Assembly (NCBI GenBank): GCA_017882375.1
Contig: JADGPP010000016.1
Span: 1 to 48,489, forward strand
Reading direction: 5' to 3'
From: Solirubrobacteraceae bacterium
Lineage (GTDB): Bacteria > Actinomycetota > Thermoleophilia > Solirubrobacterales > Solirubrobacteraceae
Length of the DNA stretch: 48,489 nt
The position numbers and the translations under genes are program-made. Positions within the stretch are counted from its first letter, which is position 1. Each line of letters starts with the position of its first letter. The notes under the pieces were generated by a model, which ran no database searches, was not told the origin of the DNA, and saw only the letters and a program-made list of their open reading frames with translations. This document shows, in pieces, positions 15,866 to 24,218 of the stretch.

Positions 15866-15959
15866 CTCTTCGCACGTGCTGCGATAGCCATGGTATATGC
15901 AGGCAGCAGGCGGAAACACCGCTTGTATATACCTTTGCTACCGCTGCACGCGCGAGCAG
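15866..15959. repeat. Long imperfect inverted repeat upstream of the hem/ccm run
   Basis: Arm 15866-15898 and arm 15927-15959 (33 nt each) are complementary at 26 of 33 positions by eye. They include a perfect inner 7 bp (GGTATAT/ATATACC) and a nearly perfect GC-rich outer part around a 28-nt loop. A competing pairing exists: AGCGGTGT (15858-15865) with ACACCGCT (15916-15923), the latter lying in the loop. The repeat sits in the leader of the minus-strand run that starts at 15806. It could be an attenuator or a protein-binding site; no known riboswitch class is recognised. Confidence 0.7.
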
Positions 15960-15983
15960 GGAGCCACATCCTCTCTCGAGGCC

Positions 15984-16081
15984 GGCAAGGTCGCATGCGA
16001 CCTTGCCCGAGGCCGCACACGTGCGGCCTCGCACGCAAGCGCACATGTGCGCTTGCGCCAGGTGGCACATGTGCCACCTGG
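15984..16081. repeat. Array of four consecutive 24-bp palindromes
   Basis: Units: 15984-16007, 16008-16031, 16034-16057 and 16058-16081. Units 1, 3 and 4 are perfect palindromes and unit 2 is perfect except for its central AC. As RNA each makes a 10-bp stem closed by the tetraloop CATG (units 1, 3, 4) or CACG (unit 2). The stems differ in sequence: they start GGCAAGGTCG, CGAGGCCGCA, CGCAAGCGCA and CCAGGTGGCA. The array lies between the end of the aldehyde dehydrogenase-like gene and the leader of the hem/ccm run. It can act as a strong terminator, an operator array or a cruciform-forming element. Confidence 0.9.
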
Positions 16082-16104
16082 AACAGCTGTCACCTGGAAC
16101 AGCT
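16073..16104. repeat. Two tandem 16-bp repeats
   Basis: GCCACCTGGAACAGCT (16073-16088) and GTCACCTGGAACAGCT (16089-16104) differ at one base. They abut the stop codon of the gene at 16105 and the first copy overlaps the right arm of the last palindrome, so the array probably grew from this duplication. Confidence 0.8.
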
Positions 16105-17739
16105 CTAACGCGGCAGTCCCCGCCCGAGCGCCCGCGCACCGATGCGCGCGAGTGCCAGCGCGCCGTTGCGCCAGGCGTGCTCGCGGTCGGGCTCGCGACT
16201 GGAGCGCATCTTGGCGACCGAGCGCGCAGCGCGCGTGGTCAGCTCGTCGTAGGGGCCCCACCACAGCCCGCGGGCGGCGGCGGGATCCCAGGTGATCAGC
16301 TTCTCCTGCGCGCATGCACGCAGCCCGGCCGCGCCGAGCGTGCGCCCGAGCCCGCCGCCCGCGGCCGCGCCCCACGGGCCGCGCGAGACCGTCGGGCACG
16401 GCAGGTGGTCGTTGCACCAGACCATCCCGGCGTGCAGCTCGCGCGCGATGCGCAGGGCCTGGTAGCGGTCGGCCGTCCACACCGACGCGCCGAGCGCGTA
16501 GTCTGAGTCGTTGGCCAGTTCGATCGCCTCGCCGATGGAGTCGACGGCCATCACCGCGAGCACCGGTCCCTCCAGCGGCTCGCGCATCAGGCGCATCTCG
16601 TGCGTGACGCCGGTGATCACCGCGGGCGCGTAGAAGGAGCCCGCCTCACAGCCCGCCGGGCTGACCGGTCCGCCGCAGTGCAGCGTCGCGCCGTGGGAGA
16701 TCGCGTCGGCCACGAGCACGCTGACGTGCTCCAGCCGGCGCGGCGAGGCCAGCGGCCCGACGTCGGTGCGCGGATCGGCCGGGTCGCCGACGCGCAGCGC
16801 GGAGGCGGCCGCGACGAGCCCGTCGACGAACCGCTGGTGGATCTCCCGCGAAACGTACACGCGCTCAACCGAGCCGCGCGCCTGGCCGGCGCCCGCGCAG
16901 CCGGCCCACAGCGCGCCGTCGACCGCGCGCGCCAAGCGCGCGTCGGTGAGCACGAGCATTGCGTCCTTGCCGCCCAGCTCGACCGTCACCTCCTTCTCGC
17001 GCGAGACGCCCTCGCCGGCGACCACGCGCCCGACGGCCGGCGAGCCGGTGAAGAGGATCTTGTCGACCGGCGATTTGGCCAGCGCTATCCCCACGTCGGC
17101 TCCGCCGTGGGCGATCCGCACGAGCCCCTCGGGCAGGCCGGCACGGGCGAGCACGCGCGCGATCCGCTCGCCGGCGAGCGCCGCGCGCGCGGCCGGCTTG
17201 AAGGCGACGCCGTTGCCCGCGAGCAGCGCGCCGGCGATCTGCCCGAGCGGCTGCGCAAACGGCGCGCTGCCGGCGCCGATCACGCCGACGACGCCGTAGG
17301 GCTCGAAGGCGACGCGCGCGCGCTTGGCCAGCGACATGCCGCGACTGATGCCGACGCGCCGGCCGCCGAGCAGGTCGGCGCCGTCGTCGGCGATCCAGAT
17401 CAGCGCGTCGATCGCCGGCAGCAGCTCCAGCGCGGCGATCTCCGCGGCCGGGCGACCCTGCTCGCGCGCCAGCGCGGTCGCGAGCTCGTCGAAGTCGTCG
17501 ATCACCGCTTGGGCCATGCGGCGCATGTAGCGGGCGCGGTCTTGCACGCGCAGCAGCGCCCACAGCGGCTGCACCTTGGCGACCTCCGCGACGACCTCCG
17601 GGATTCGTCGCGGCGCGGTCGCCTGCACGCTGCCCAGCGGCTCGCCGGTGGCCGGGTCGCGCGCCTGCAGCGTGTTTGCCGCGGCGGCCTCGCCGACGGT
17701 CGCGCTCAGGCCACGGGGCTCGCTGGGAATAGCGCTCAT
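16105..17739 (-). CDS. Aldehyde dehydrogenase homologue lacking catalytic residues
   Basis: Protein of 544 aa with the full ALDH-superfamily fold: FKPA near 180, FTGSPAVGR near 230-238, VELGGKDAM at 253-261 (general-base Glu254), VERVYVS at 291-297. The residue that should be the nucleophilic Cys, in the AGQ-x-C position, is Arg288 (AGQARGSVER). The oxyanion Asn of the usual W-N-Y-P is Ser158 (GAGSAPF). The later E-E-I-F-G-P motif reads EPLEGP, and the C-terminal P-W-G-G-x-K-x-S-G is PWGAAAGGG. It may be inactive as a dehydrogenase and serve a binding or structural role. Compare the intact enzyme at 33461. It has a roughly 50-residue C-terminal extension. Confidence 0.85.
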   Translation of the reverse strand: MSAIPSEPRGLSATVGEAAAANTLQARDPATGEPLGSVQATAPRRIPEVVAEVAKVQPLWALLRVQDRARYMRRMAQAVIDDFDELATALAREQGRPAAEIAALELLPAIDALIWIADDGADLLGGRRVGISRGMSLAKRARVAFEPYGVVGVIGAGSAPFAQPLGQIAGALLAGNGVAFKPAARAALAGERIARVLARAGLPEGLVRIAHGGADVGIALAKSPVDKILFTGSPAVGRVVAGEGVSREKEVTVELGGKDAMLVLTDARLARAVDGALWAGCAGAGQARGSVERVYVSREIHQRFVDGLVAAASALRVGDPADPRTDVGPLASPRRLEHVSVLVADAISHGATLHCGGPVSPAGCEAGSFYAPAVITGVTHEMRLMREPLEGPVLAVMAVDSIGEAIELANDSDYALGASVWTADRYQALRIARELHAGMVWCNDHLPCPTVSRGPWGAAAGGGLGRTLGAAGLRACAQEKLITWDPAAARGLWWGPYDELTTRAARSVAKMRSSREPDREHAWRNGALALARIGARALGRGLPR

Positions 17740-17778
17740 GTGCGAGCGATTATCGCTCTTGCCGGCCGCCGGCAGCGG

Positions 17779-19152
17779 CTATCGCTGGTGGTGATCGCGT
17801 GCCTCGCGAATCTCGCGCAGGCGCCGCTGCAGCTGGGCCTCGGCCTCGTCGGGCTCGTAGAAGCGCGCGCCGGCGACCTCGTCGGGCAGCAGCGGCTGCG
17901 GCGAGGCGTGGCCGGGGTGGCCATGCGGGTTGTCGTAGTCGGCCTGCTCCTGGCCCGGCCTGGGACCGGAGCGCAGCCACGGCGGCGCGGGCTGCGCTCC
18001 GTGCTCGCGCACGTGGCGCTGGGCGGCGCCGAGCGCCCGCCCGGCGGCGTTTGACTTGGGCGCGAGCGCCAGGTAGATCGCGGCCTGCGCGAGCGCGTAG
18101 CGCGCCTCGGGCAGGCCGACGTGCTCGACGGCGGCCGCGGCCGCCGTCGCGACAGACAGAGCCGCCGGATCGGCGTTGCCGATGTCCTCGGAGGCGAGGA
18201 TCACCATCCGCCGCACGATGAAGCGGGGATCCTCGCCGCCCTCGAGCATCACCGCCAGGTAGTACAGCGACGCATCGGGATCGGAGCCGCGCGTGGCCTT
18301 GATCCACGCCGAGGCGTAGTCGTAGTGGCGATCGCCCTTTTTGTCGTACAGGACCGCGCGCCGCTGCAGCGCATCCTCGACACCGGCGAGCGTGACGCTC
18401 CCGCCGGCATCGCCGGCCTCGCCGGCCGTCGCCACGGCGAGCTCGAGCGCGTTGAGCGCGGTGCGCGCGTCGCCTTCGCTGCGCGCGGCGAGGAAATCGA
18501 TCGCCTCGTCGTCGACCTCGGCCTCGGACGCGCGCCGCAGCAGCTCGCCGACCTCCTCGGCGGTGAGCGCCTGCAGTGCATACACGCGCATGCGCGAGAG
18601 CAGCGCGCCGTTGACCTCGAACGCGGGGTTCTCGGTGGTCGCGCCGATCAGCGTGAGCACGCCCTCCTCTACGGCCGGCAGCAGCGCGTCCTGCTGGGCC
18701 TTGTTGAAGCGATGGATCTCGTCGAGGAAGAGGATCGTCTGCGCCTCCGGCGCGCCGCGCTCGGCCAGCGAGCGCCGGTGCGTCGCCCGCTCGATCACCG
18801 CGCGCACCTCCGCGCGTCCCGCCTGCACGGCGCTGAGCTCCTCAAAGGCCGCCCGCGAGTGCTCGGCGATCAGCCGCGCGAGCGTCGTCTTGCCCGACCC
18901 GGGCGGGCCGTACAGCACCATCGAGTGCGGACGGCCGTGCTCGATCGCGCTGCGCAGCGCCGAGCCGTCGCCGAGCAGATGCGACTGCCCGACAAAGTCA
19001 TCCAGGGTGCGCGGGCGCATGCGCACGGCCAGCGGGCGCGCGTCGCGCGTGTCGCTGTCGTCGGCGGCCGCTCGCCGACCCGTGCCGCCGTCTGACTCGG
19101 CCCCCGCGCCAGGCTGGCGAGAATCCGGATCGTCATCGAACAGTGTCTCCAC
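17779..19152 (-). CDS. rarA: Replication-associated recombination protein A (AAA+ ATPase)
   Basis: Protein of 457 aa with a GTG start at 19152 (METLFDDD); a longer frame exists but adds non-conserved sequence. It is the MgsA/WRNIP1 family, related to clamp loaders, acting at stalled replication forks. Visible features: MRPRTLDDFVGQSHLL (45-60), Walker A GPPGSGKT (82-89), Walker B LFLDEIHRFNKAQQDALLP, sensor GATTENPAFEVNGALLSR, then the RarA-specific C-terminal part WIKATRGSDPDASLYYLAVM and ASEDIGNADP. No SD sequence is clear before the GTG, so the exact start is uncertain. The gene stands alone, 39 bp before the ALDH-like gene. Confidence 0.93.
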   Translation of the reverse strand: METLFDDDPDSRQPGAGAESDGGTGRRAAADDSDTRDARPLAVRMRPRTLDDFVGQSHLLGDGSALRSAIEHGRPHSMVLYGPPGSGKTTLARLIAEHSRAAFEELSAVQAGRAEVRAVIERATHRRSLAERGAPEAQTILFLDEIHRFNKAQQDALLPAVEEGVLTLIGATTENPAFEVNGALLSRMRVYALQALTAEEVGELLRRASEAEVDDEAIDFLAARSEGDARTALNALELAVATAGEAGDAGGSVTLAGVEDALQRRAVLYDKKGDRHYDYASAWIKATRGSDPDASLYYLAVMLEGGEDPRFIVRRMVILASEDIGNADPAALSVATAAAAAVEHVGLPEARYALAQAAIYLALAPKSNAAGRALGAAQRHVREHGAQPAPPWLRSGPRPGQEQADYDNPHGHPGHASPQPLLPDEVAGARFYEPDEAEAQLQRRLREIREARDHHQR

Positions 19153-19400
19153 CCTGCGCAGTATCGCGCGCCCATCCCAGATCAGAAGGCGAAGCGCGAT
19201 GACCGGACAAGATAGGACTGCCGGCGCTGCATGGATCTCGCAGCGGACGTCGTAAGGCGACCCGCAGTTTGGTCTGCGCCCGCCGCGGGCATCTAGGTTG
19301 ACGGAAGGTGTGCGTAAACGAATGTCGAAGTCTCGCTTTGAGCGCATCCGCCGCGGAGCGTTAGAGTGTCGAAATCTGCATTCTCATGAGGAGGCGTCAG

Positions 19401-21068
19401 GTGCGTAAGGGTTCTAAATGGTCGTCGATAGTTGTCTTCGCGCTGCTTCTGTCTGTGCTGCTGGCCGCGTGTGGGAGCTCGTCCAGCAGCTCCACGAGCA
19501 GCGGCTCCTCGTCGGGCGCTACGAAGACCGTCACCAACCTGATGGGCACCGCGCCGGACTATCTGGACCCTGGCCTCGGCTACACGACCCAGGCAGCCGA
19601 GCCCGACTGGATCTCCTACACCGGCCTGGTCACCTATGCGCACGCCAAGGGGGCGCCCGGCACCAAGTTGATCCCTGGCGTCGCCGAAAGCCTCCCGCAG
19701 ATCTCCGCCGACGGCAAGACCTACACGTTCACGCTGCGCAAAGGGCTCGTGTACTCCAACGGCAAGCCGGTCAAAGCCAGCGACTTCGCCTACACGATCC
19801 AGCGCTCGATGAAGCTGAACTGGGGCGGCAAGTCGTTCTTCACCGGCAACATCGTCGGCGCCGAAGCGTTTGATGGCGGGAAGGCCAAAAGCATCTCCGG
19901 GATCGAATCCGACGATACGTCGGGCAAGATCACGATCCACTTGGTCGCTCCGTACGGTGCGTTCGCGAACGTCCTCGCCTTCCCCTCGGCCGGGCTGGTG
20001 CCGACGGGGACTGCAGTGAGCAACCTCTCGAACAAACCCCCTCCCGGCGTCGGCCCGTACATGATCACGAACGTCGTTCCCAACCAATCCTTCTCAGCGG
20101 TGAAAAATCCCTACTGGGCCAAGGAGGAAATTCCGGGAATCCCGGCCGGGCACGTGAACATCAACGCGAAGATCGTGACAAACACCCAGGCTGAGGCCGA
20201 GCAGGTGCTCACCAACTCGGCGGACGTGTTCGACTGGGCCGACACGCTGCCCTCATCGATCCTGCAACAGGTGCAATCGCAGGCGTCCGAACGCTATGCC
20301 AAGGAACCGACCGTCTCAACCTTCTACTTCTTCCTGAACACGAAAAACAAGCCGTTCAGCAGTCAGAAGGTCCGCGAAGCGGTCGCGTACGCGCTCGACC
20401 GCCGCGCTCTCTCACGCCTGGACAGCGGCTTCTTGGCACCGGCATGTTTCTTCTTGCCTGTCGGCATGATCGGACACCCGACCGGCTCGTGCCCGTTCGG
20501 GGACCCCAGCGGCGCGCCGAATCTGACGAAGGCCAAGAAACTGATCACAGAATCGGGGATGGCCGGCACCTCGGTGACCGTCTGGGGTGAGACCAGAGAA
20601 CCGCGACGCGAATACGTCGACTACTTCGCCAGCGTGCTCAACTCGATTGGTCTGAAGGCCAACGAGAAGATCATCGCGGACGCGACCTACTTCTCGACCA
20701 TCGGCAACCTGAAGCTCAACCCGCAGGCAGGCTTCGCGGACTGGAATCAGGACTTCCCGAACCCGTCGGACTTCTATCTGCTGCTCGACGCGAAGTCGAT
20801 CCAGTCGACCAACAACCAGAACTTCGGCCAGGTCAACGACCCGCATATCCAGAGCGAACTGGCTGAGCTCAACAAGGTCCCGTCGACAAAGCTCGAATCC
20901 GTCGCCTCCCGCTGGCAGGCGCTCGACGAATATGTAGCGAAGAAGGCTTATACGGCTGTGTACGGTTACGAGGATGACCCCAAGTTCATGTCAAACCGCA
21001 TAAACTTCGGCAGCGCCATCTTCCACCCCGTGTACGGCAACGACTGGACGTCTTGGCAGCTCAAGTAG
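19401..21068 (+). CDS. Peptide ABC transporter substrate-binding lipoprotein
   Basis: Protein of 555 aa in SBP family 5 (OppA/DppA type). The GTG at 19401 is chosen because AGGAGG lies at 19389-19394 with 6 nt spacing; the ATG at 19386 overlaps that site. The signal peptide ends in lipobox LAAC (Cys24), followed by a Ser-rich linker. Domain markers: LDPGLGYTTQ, YTFTLRKGLVYSNGKPVKASDFAYTI in two parts, FYFFLNTKNKPFSSQKVREA and AVAYALDR. It binds peptides outside the membrane and delivers them to the permeases encoded next. It leads the operon 19401-25381. A TTGACG at about 19299-19304 may be a -35 element, but I see no clear -10. Confidence 0.93.
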   Translation: MRKGSKWSSIVVFALLLSVLLAACGSSSSSSTSSGSSSGATKTVTNLMGTAPDYLDPGLGYTTQAAEPDWISYTGLVTYAHAKGAPGTKLIPGVAESLPQISADGKTYTFTLRKGLVYSNGKPVKASDFAYTIQRSMKLNWGGKSFFTGNIVGAEAFDGGKAKSISGIESDDTSGKITIHLVAPYGAFANVLAFPSAGLVPTGTAVSNLSNKPPPGVGPYMITNVVPNQSFSAVKNPYWAKEEIPGIPAGHVNINAKIVTNTQAEAEQVLTNSADVFDWADTLPSSILQQVQSQASERYAKEPTVSTFYFFLNTKNKPFSSQKVREAVAYALDRRALSRLDSGFLAPACFFLPVGMIGHPTGSCPFGDPSGAPNLTKAKKLITESGMAGTSVTVWGETREPRREYVDYFASVLNSIGLKANEKIIADATYFSTIGNLKLNPQAGFADWNQDFPNPSDFYLLLDAKSIQSTNNQNFGQVNDPHIQSELAELNKVPSTKLESVASRWQALDEYVAKKAYTAVYGYEDDPKFMSNRINFGSAIFHPVYGNDWTSWQLK

Positions 21069-21121
21069 AAGGGTGAGTTCTACGGGTGCGCCAGTGCGCG
21101 CCCCGTAGGACCCGCGTACGC

Positions 21122-22165
21122 ATGGCCAGCGAAGCCGCCATCGGTACAGACCGCGACGGCGCCGAGGCGTCTGGATTCCCGGCGGGCCCGGACCTCGTTC
21201 ATCCTGGCATCGGGCCGTACCGGCTGGCCTGGAGACGCCTGCTCCGCAATCGCGTGGCGTTGTTCTTCGGAGGGTTGTTCATCCTCATCGTCGTCCTCTG
21301 CCTGCTCGCGCCGGTCTACGCCAACGACATCGCCCACACCGGACCTAACGTCAATCACATCACCGACGTGGTGAAGGTCAACGGGAAGTCCGAGGAAGTC
21401 GTCTCGAGCACGGGGCTGCCGATCGGTCCCACCTGGCAGGGGCGCTTCCTGTTGGGCGCCGACAAGAACGGACGCGACGTTGCCGTGCGACTGCTCTACG
21501 GTGGTCGGAATTCGCTCGAGGTCGGCGCCATCGCGACGCTGATCACGATGGTCCTGGCGGTGATCGTCGGGCTGCTCGCCGGCTACTTCAGGGGCTTCAC
21601 CGATGGAGTGCTGTCGCGGCTCATGGACATCATCTGGGCCTATCCGGCGCTGTTGCTTGGTGTCGCGCTCGGGGTCATGCTCGCCGTCAGCGGGATCAAC
21701 CTAGGGCTGTTCGAACTGCGAGGGGGCTCGCTGTTGATCCCGGCGCTGATCGTCGGCGTCGTCTACATCCCCTATGTCGCGAAGCCGATCCGCGGCCAGG
21801 TGCTCGGTCTACGCGAGCGCGAGTTCATAGACGCGGCCCGGGTTCAGGGGCTGGGCAACCTGCGAATCATGCTCGGCGAGATTCTCCCCAACCTGGCGTC
21901 GACGATCATCGTCTTCGTGCCGCTGATGCTCGCCAACTCGATCCTGCTCGAGGCCTCGCTCTCCTTCCTCGGCGCCGGCGTCCAGGCTCCCAACTCCTCC
22001 TGGGGAACGATGATCAGCGATGGCACCAGATACATTCCGGCGGCGATCCATCTCGTGCTCGTACCGGGGCTGATGCTCGTCGCGGCGGTGCTCGGCGTCA
22101 ACGTCTTCGGCGACGGCGTTCGCGACGCGCTCGATCCGCGGGCGCGGATCAGGATCGAGCGCTGA
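21122..22165 (+). CDS. Peptide ABC transporter permease, DppC/OppC type
   Basis: Protein of 347 aa. The N-terminal OppC segment (AWRRLLRNRVALFFGG) leads to the first membrane helix, then a loop containing LGADKNGRDV, then five helices. The EAA loop that contacts the ATPase is visible as EFIDAARVQGLGNLRIMLGE followed by ILPN. The start ATG at 21122 follows an AGGA at some distance. The stop overlaps the next start by 1 bp (TGATG). The DppC-type gene precedes the DppB-type gene, the reverse of the common order. Confidence 0.93.
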   Translation: MASEAAIGTDRDGAEASGFPAGPDLVHPGIGPYRLAWRRLLRNRVALFFGGLFILIVVLCLLAPVYANDIAHTGPNVNHITDVVKVNGKSEEVVSSTGLPIGPTWQGRFLLGADKNGRDVAVRLLYGGRNSLEVGAIATLITMVLAVIVGLLAGYFRGFTDGVLSRLMDIIWAYPALLLGVALGVMLAVSGINLGLFELRGGSLLIPALIVGVVYIPYVAKPIRGQVLGLREREFIDAARVQGLGNLRIMLGEILPNLASTIIVFVPLMLANSILLEASLSFLGAGVQAPNSSWGTMISDGTRYIPAAIHLVLVPGLMLVAAVLGVNVFGDGVRDALDPRARIRIER

Positions 22166-23115
22166 TGGCTCGCTTCGTCATCCGCCGTGTGTCCTCGATG
22201 ATCGCCGTGCTGTTCGCGATCTCGGTGTTGACCTTCCTGATCTTCCAGGCGATCCCCAACGGGGACCCCGCCCTGCGTCTCGCGGGTCGCCTGGCAACGC
22301 CCCAGACGATTCAGGATGTGCGGCGCCAGTGGGGCTTTGACAAGCCGCTGTATGTTCAGTACTTCAAGACGATGGGCAAGATCATCGATGGCCAGGTGAT
22401 CTCCTATCAGCAACAGCAGAACGTCGAGGACGAAATCGCGCACGACCTCCCGGTGACGATCTCGCTCGCGGTCGGATCGGCCGTCATCTGGCTGGTGATC
22501 GGGATCATCTTCGGGGTGCTCAGCGCGGTCCGAGCAGGCCAGTGGCTCGATCGCCTGCTGACCGTGATCGCGATGTTCGGCGTCTCGATGCCCGTCTTCT
22601 TTCTGGCCGCGCTGCTCGACTACTACCTGGGCTACAAATGGGGCCTGTTCCCGATCGGCGGTTACGTCAAGTTGACCAGCAACCCTTGGGGCTGGCTGAC
22701 GCACCTGATCCTGCCGTGGGCCTCGATCGTCGCGCTCTCCGTGGGCGTCTATTCGCGCGTGCTGCGATCCAACGTGCTCGACACGCTGGGCGAAGACTAC
22801 GTGCGCACCGCGCGCGCAAAGGGACTGTCGGAGCGTCGCGTCCTGCTCCATCACGTGCTGCGCAACAGCCTCGTCCCGATCGTCTCGTTGTGGGGGCTTG
22901 ACCTCGCCGCGCTGTTCGGAGGGGCGACGCTGTTGACCGAGTCCGTCTTCAACCTGCACGGCGTCGGTCAGTACGCGGCGGAATCGATTGGTCACCTGGA
23001 TGTCCCGCCAATCCTCGTGATAACGATGCTCACCGCGTTCTTCGTCGTGGTCTTCAGCGCCCTGACCGACATCGTCTACGCGGCTCTCGACCCGCGAATC
23101 CGGCTGACCGGATGA
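22165..23115 (+). CDS. Peptide ABC transporter permease, DppB/OppB type
   Basis: Protein of 316 aa with six membrane helices. It starts MARFVIRRVSSMIAVLFAIS, the typical DppB first helix, and has the PNGDPALRLAG loop and the EAA coupling loop EDYVRTARAKGLSERRVLLH followed by HVLRN. With the DppC-type subunit it forms the channel. It overlaps its neighbours by 1 bp upstream and 4 bp downstream. Confidence 0.93.
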   Translation: MARFVIRRVSSMIAVLFAISVLTFLIFQAIPNGDPALRLAGRLATPQTIQDVRRQWGFDKPLYVQYFKTMGKIIDGQVISYQQQQNVEDEIAHDLPVTISLAVGSAVIWLVIGIIFGVLSAVRAGQWLDRLLTVIAMFGVSMPVFFLAALLDYYLGYKWGLFPIGGYVKLTSNPWGWLTHLILPWASIVALSVGVYSRVLRSNVLDTLGEDYVRTARAKGLSERRVLLHHVLRNSLVPIVSLWGLDLAALFGGATLLTESVFNLHGVGQYAAESIGHLDVPPILVITMLTAFFVVVFSALTDIVYAALDPRIRLTG

Positions 23116-24218
23116 GCTCCGCCGACCATCACTCGCCTGATGCGAGCGGGGCGGCAGACAGCTCGCGCGAGCAGGGCGAAAGGCTGCTCACGGTCGAGGA
23201 TCTGCACGTGTCCTTTGCGACCGAGGAAGGATTGGTCAAAGCCGTCGACGGCGTCTCCTTCGCAGTCGATCGTGGCGAGGTCGTGGCGATCGTCGGCGAG
23301 TCCGGCTCGGGCAAGACGGTCACGGCGATGACGCTGATGGGTCTCACGCGCTCGCCGAACGCCCGCTTCGAGGGCACGGCGCTGTACGAGGGCACTGAGC
23401 TCGTCAACGCCTCAGACGGACAGCTGCGGCGGATTCGCGGGGCGGAGATCGCGATGGTCTTCCAGGATCCGATGAGCTCGCTCAATCCCGTGCACCGCAT
23501 AGGCGAGCAGATCATCGAGCAGATCCGCGCCCACGAGGGCTCAGTGACCCACGGGCAGGCCCGCGAGCGCACGGTGGAACTGATGGAGCGCGTCGGCATC
23601 CCGCGCGCCGCCGAGCGCGTGCGCTCTTACCCGCACGAGTTCTCCGGCGGGATGCGCCAGCGCGTGATGATCGCGATGGCGCTCTCCTGCTCGCCCAGCC
23701 TGCTGATCGCCGATGAGCCCACGACGGCGCTCGATGTCACGATCCAGGCGCAGATCCTGCAGGAGCTGGCGACGCTGCGCGAGCAGACGGGTGCGGGCAT
23801 TCTGCTCGTGACGCACGATCTCGGCGTGGTCGCCGACATCGCCGATCGCATCGTCGTCATGTACGCCGGACAGGTGGTCGAGCAGGGGACGCTCGACGAG
23901 CTCTTCTATGACCCTCAGCACCCCTACACCTGGGGCCTGCTCGGGTCAATCGCACGCCTCGACCGCGACCGCTCCGAGCGTTTGCCGGCGATACCCGGGC
24001 TCCCGCCCTCGCTTCAGGATCCCGCCGCAGGCTGCCACTTCAGGCCTCGCTGCCCGCATGCGTTCGAGCCGTGCACGGAGCTGCCGACGCTCACATCGCG
24101 CCTCAGCGAGTCGCCCGACCACCTCGACCGATGCTGGCTGGAGCCCGCGCGCAAGCGCGAGCTGCGGAAGGTCATGGGACGCATCGGCCTTCAGGCCGAG
24201 GAGACGCCCAGCCGATGA
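23112..24218 (+). CDS. Peptide ABC transporter ATPase, DppD/OppD type
   Basis: Protein of 368 aa. Walker A is GESGSGKT, Q-loop [11 protein letters not shown], signature FSGGMRQRV, Walker [14 protein letters not shown]-loop LLVTHDLG. The C-terminal oligopeptide-transporter extension has a Cys-containing motif ([15 protein letters not shown]), in which four cysteines may bind a metal or Fe-S centre as seen in some DppD proteins. It works with the following DppF-type ATPase as a heterodimer. Overlaps of 4 bp on both sides show tight operon coupling. Confidence 0.94.
   Translation: MSSADHHSPDASGAADSSREQGERLLTVEDLHVSFATEEGLVKAVDGVSFAVDRGEVVAIVGESGSGKTVTAMTLMGLTRSPNARFEGTALYEGTELVNASDGQLRRIRGAEIAMVFQDPMSSLNPVHRIGEQIIEQIRAHEGSVTHGQARERTVELMERVGIPRAAERVRSYPHEFSGGMRQRVMIAMALSCSPSLLIADEPTTALDVTIQAQILQELATLREQTGAGILLVTHDLGVVADIADRIVVMYAGQVVEQGTLDELFYDPQHPYTWGLLGSIARLDRDRSERLPAIPGLPPSLQDPAAGCHFRPRCPHAFEPCTELPTLTSRLSESPDHLDRCWLEPARKRELRKVMGRIGLQAEETPSR

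Noticed and set aside
15984-16081. CRISPR array
   Set aside because: There are no constant repeats separated by variable spacers; here the units differ and are themselves palindromic, and no cas gene is present.
15830-16506. Several open frames on both strands across the palindrome region
   Set aside because: They read through perfect palindromes, have unlikely composition (His/Cys/Arg-rich) and overlap the real ALDH-like gene.
17735-17760. CGCTCATGTGCGAGCG near the start of the ALDH-like gene as a third copy of the 45-nt repeat
   Set aside because: Only the short TCATGTGC part matches; the loop, right arm and flanks do not.
19386-19400. ATG at 19386 as start of the substrate-binding protein
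   Set aside because: It overlaps the AGGAGG ribosome-binding site that serves the GTG at 19401, and the signal peptide fits the later start better.
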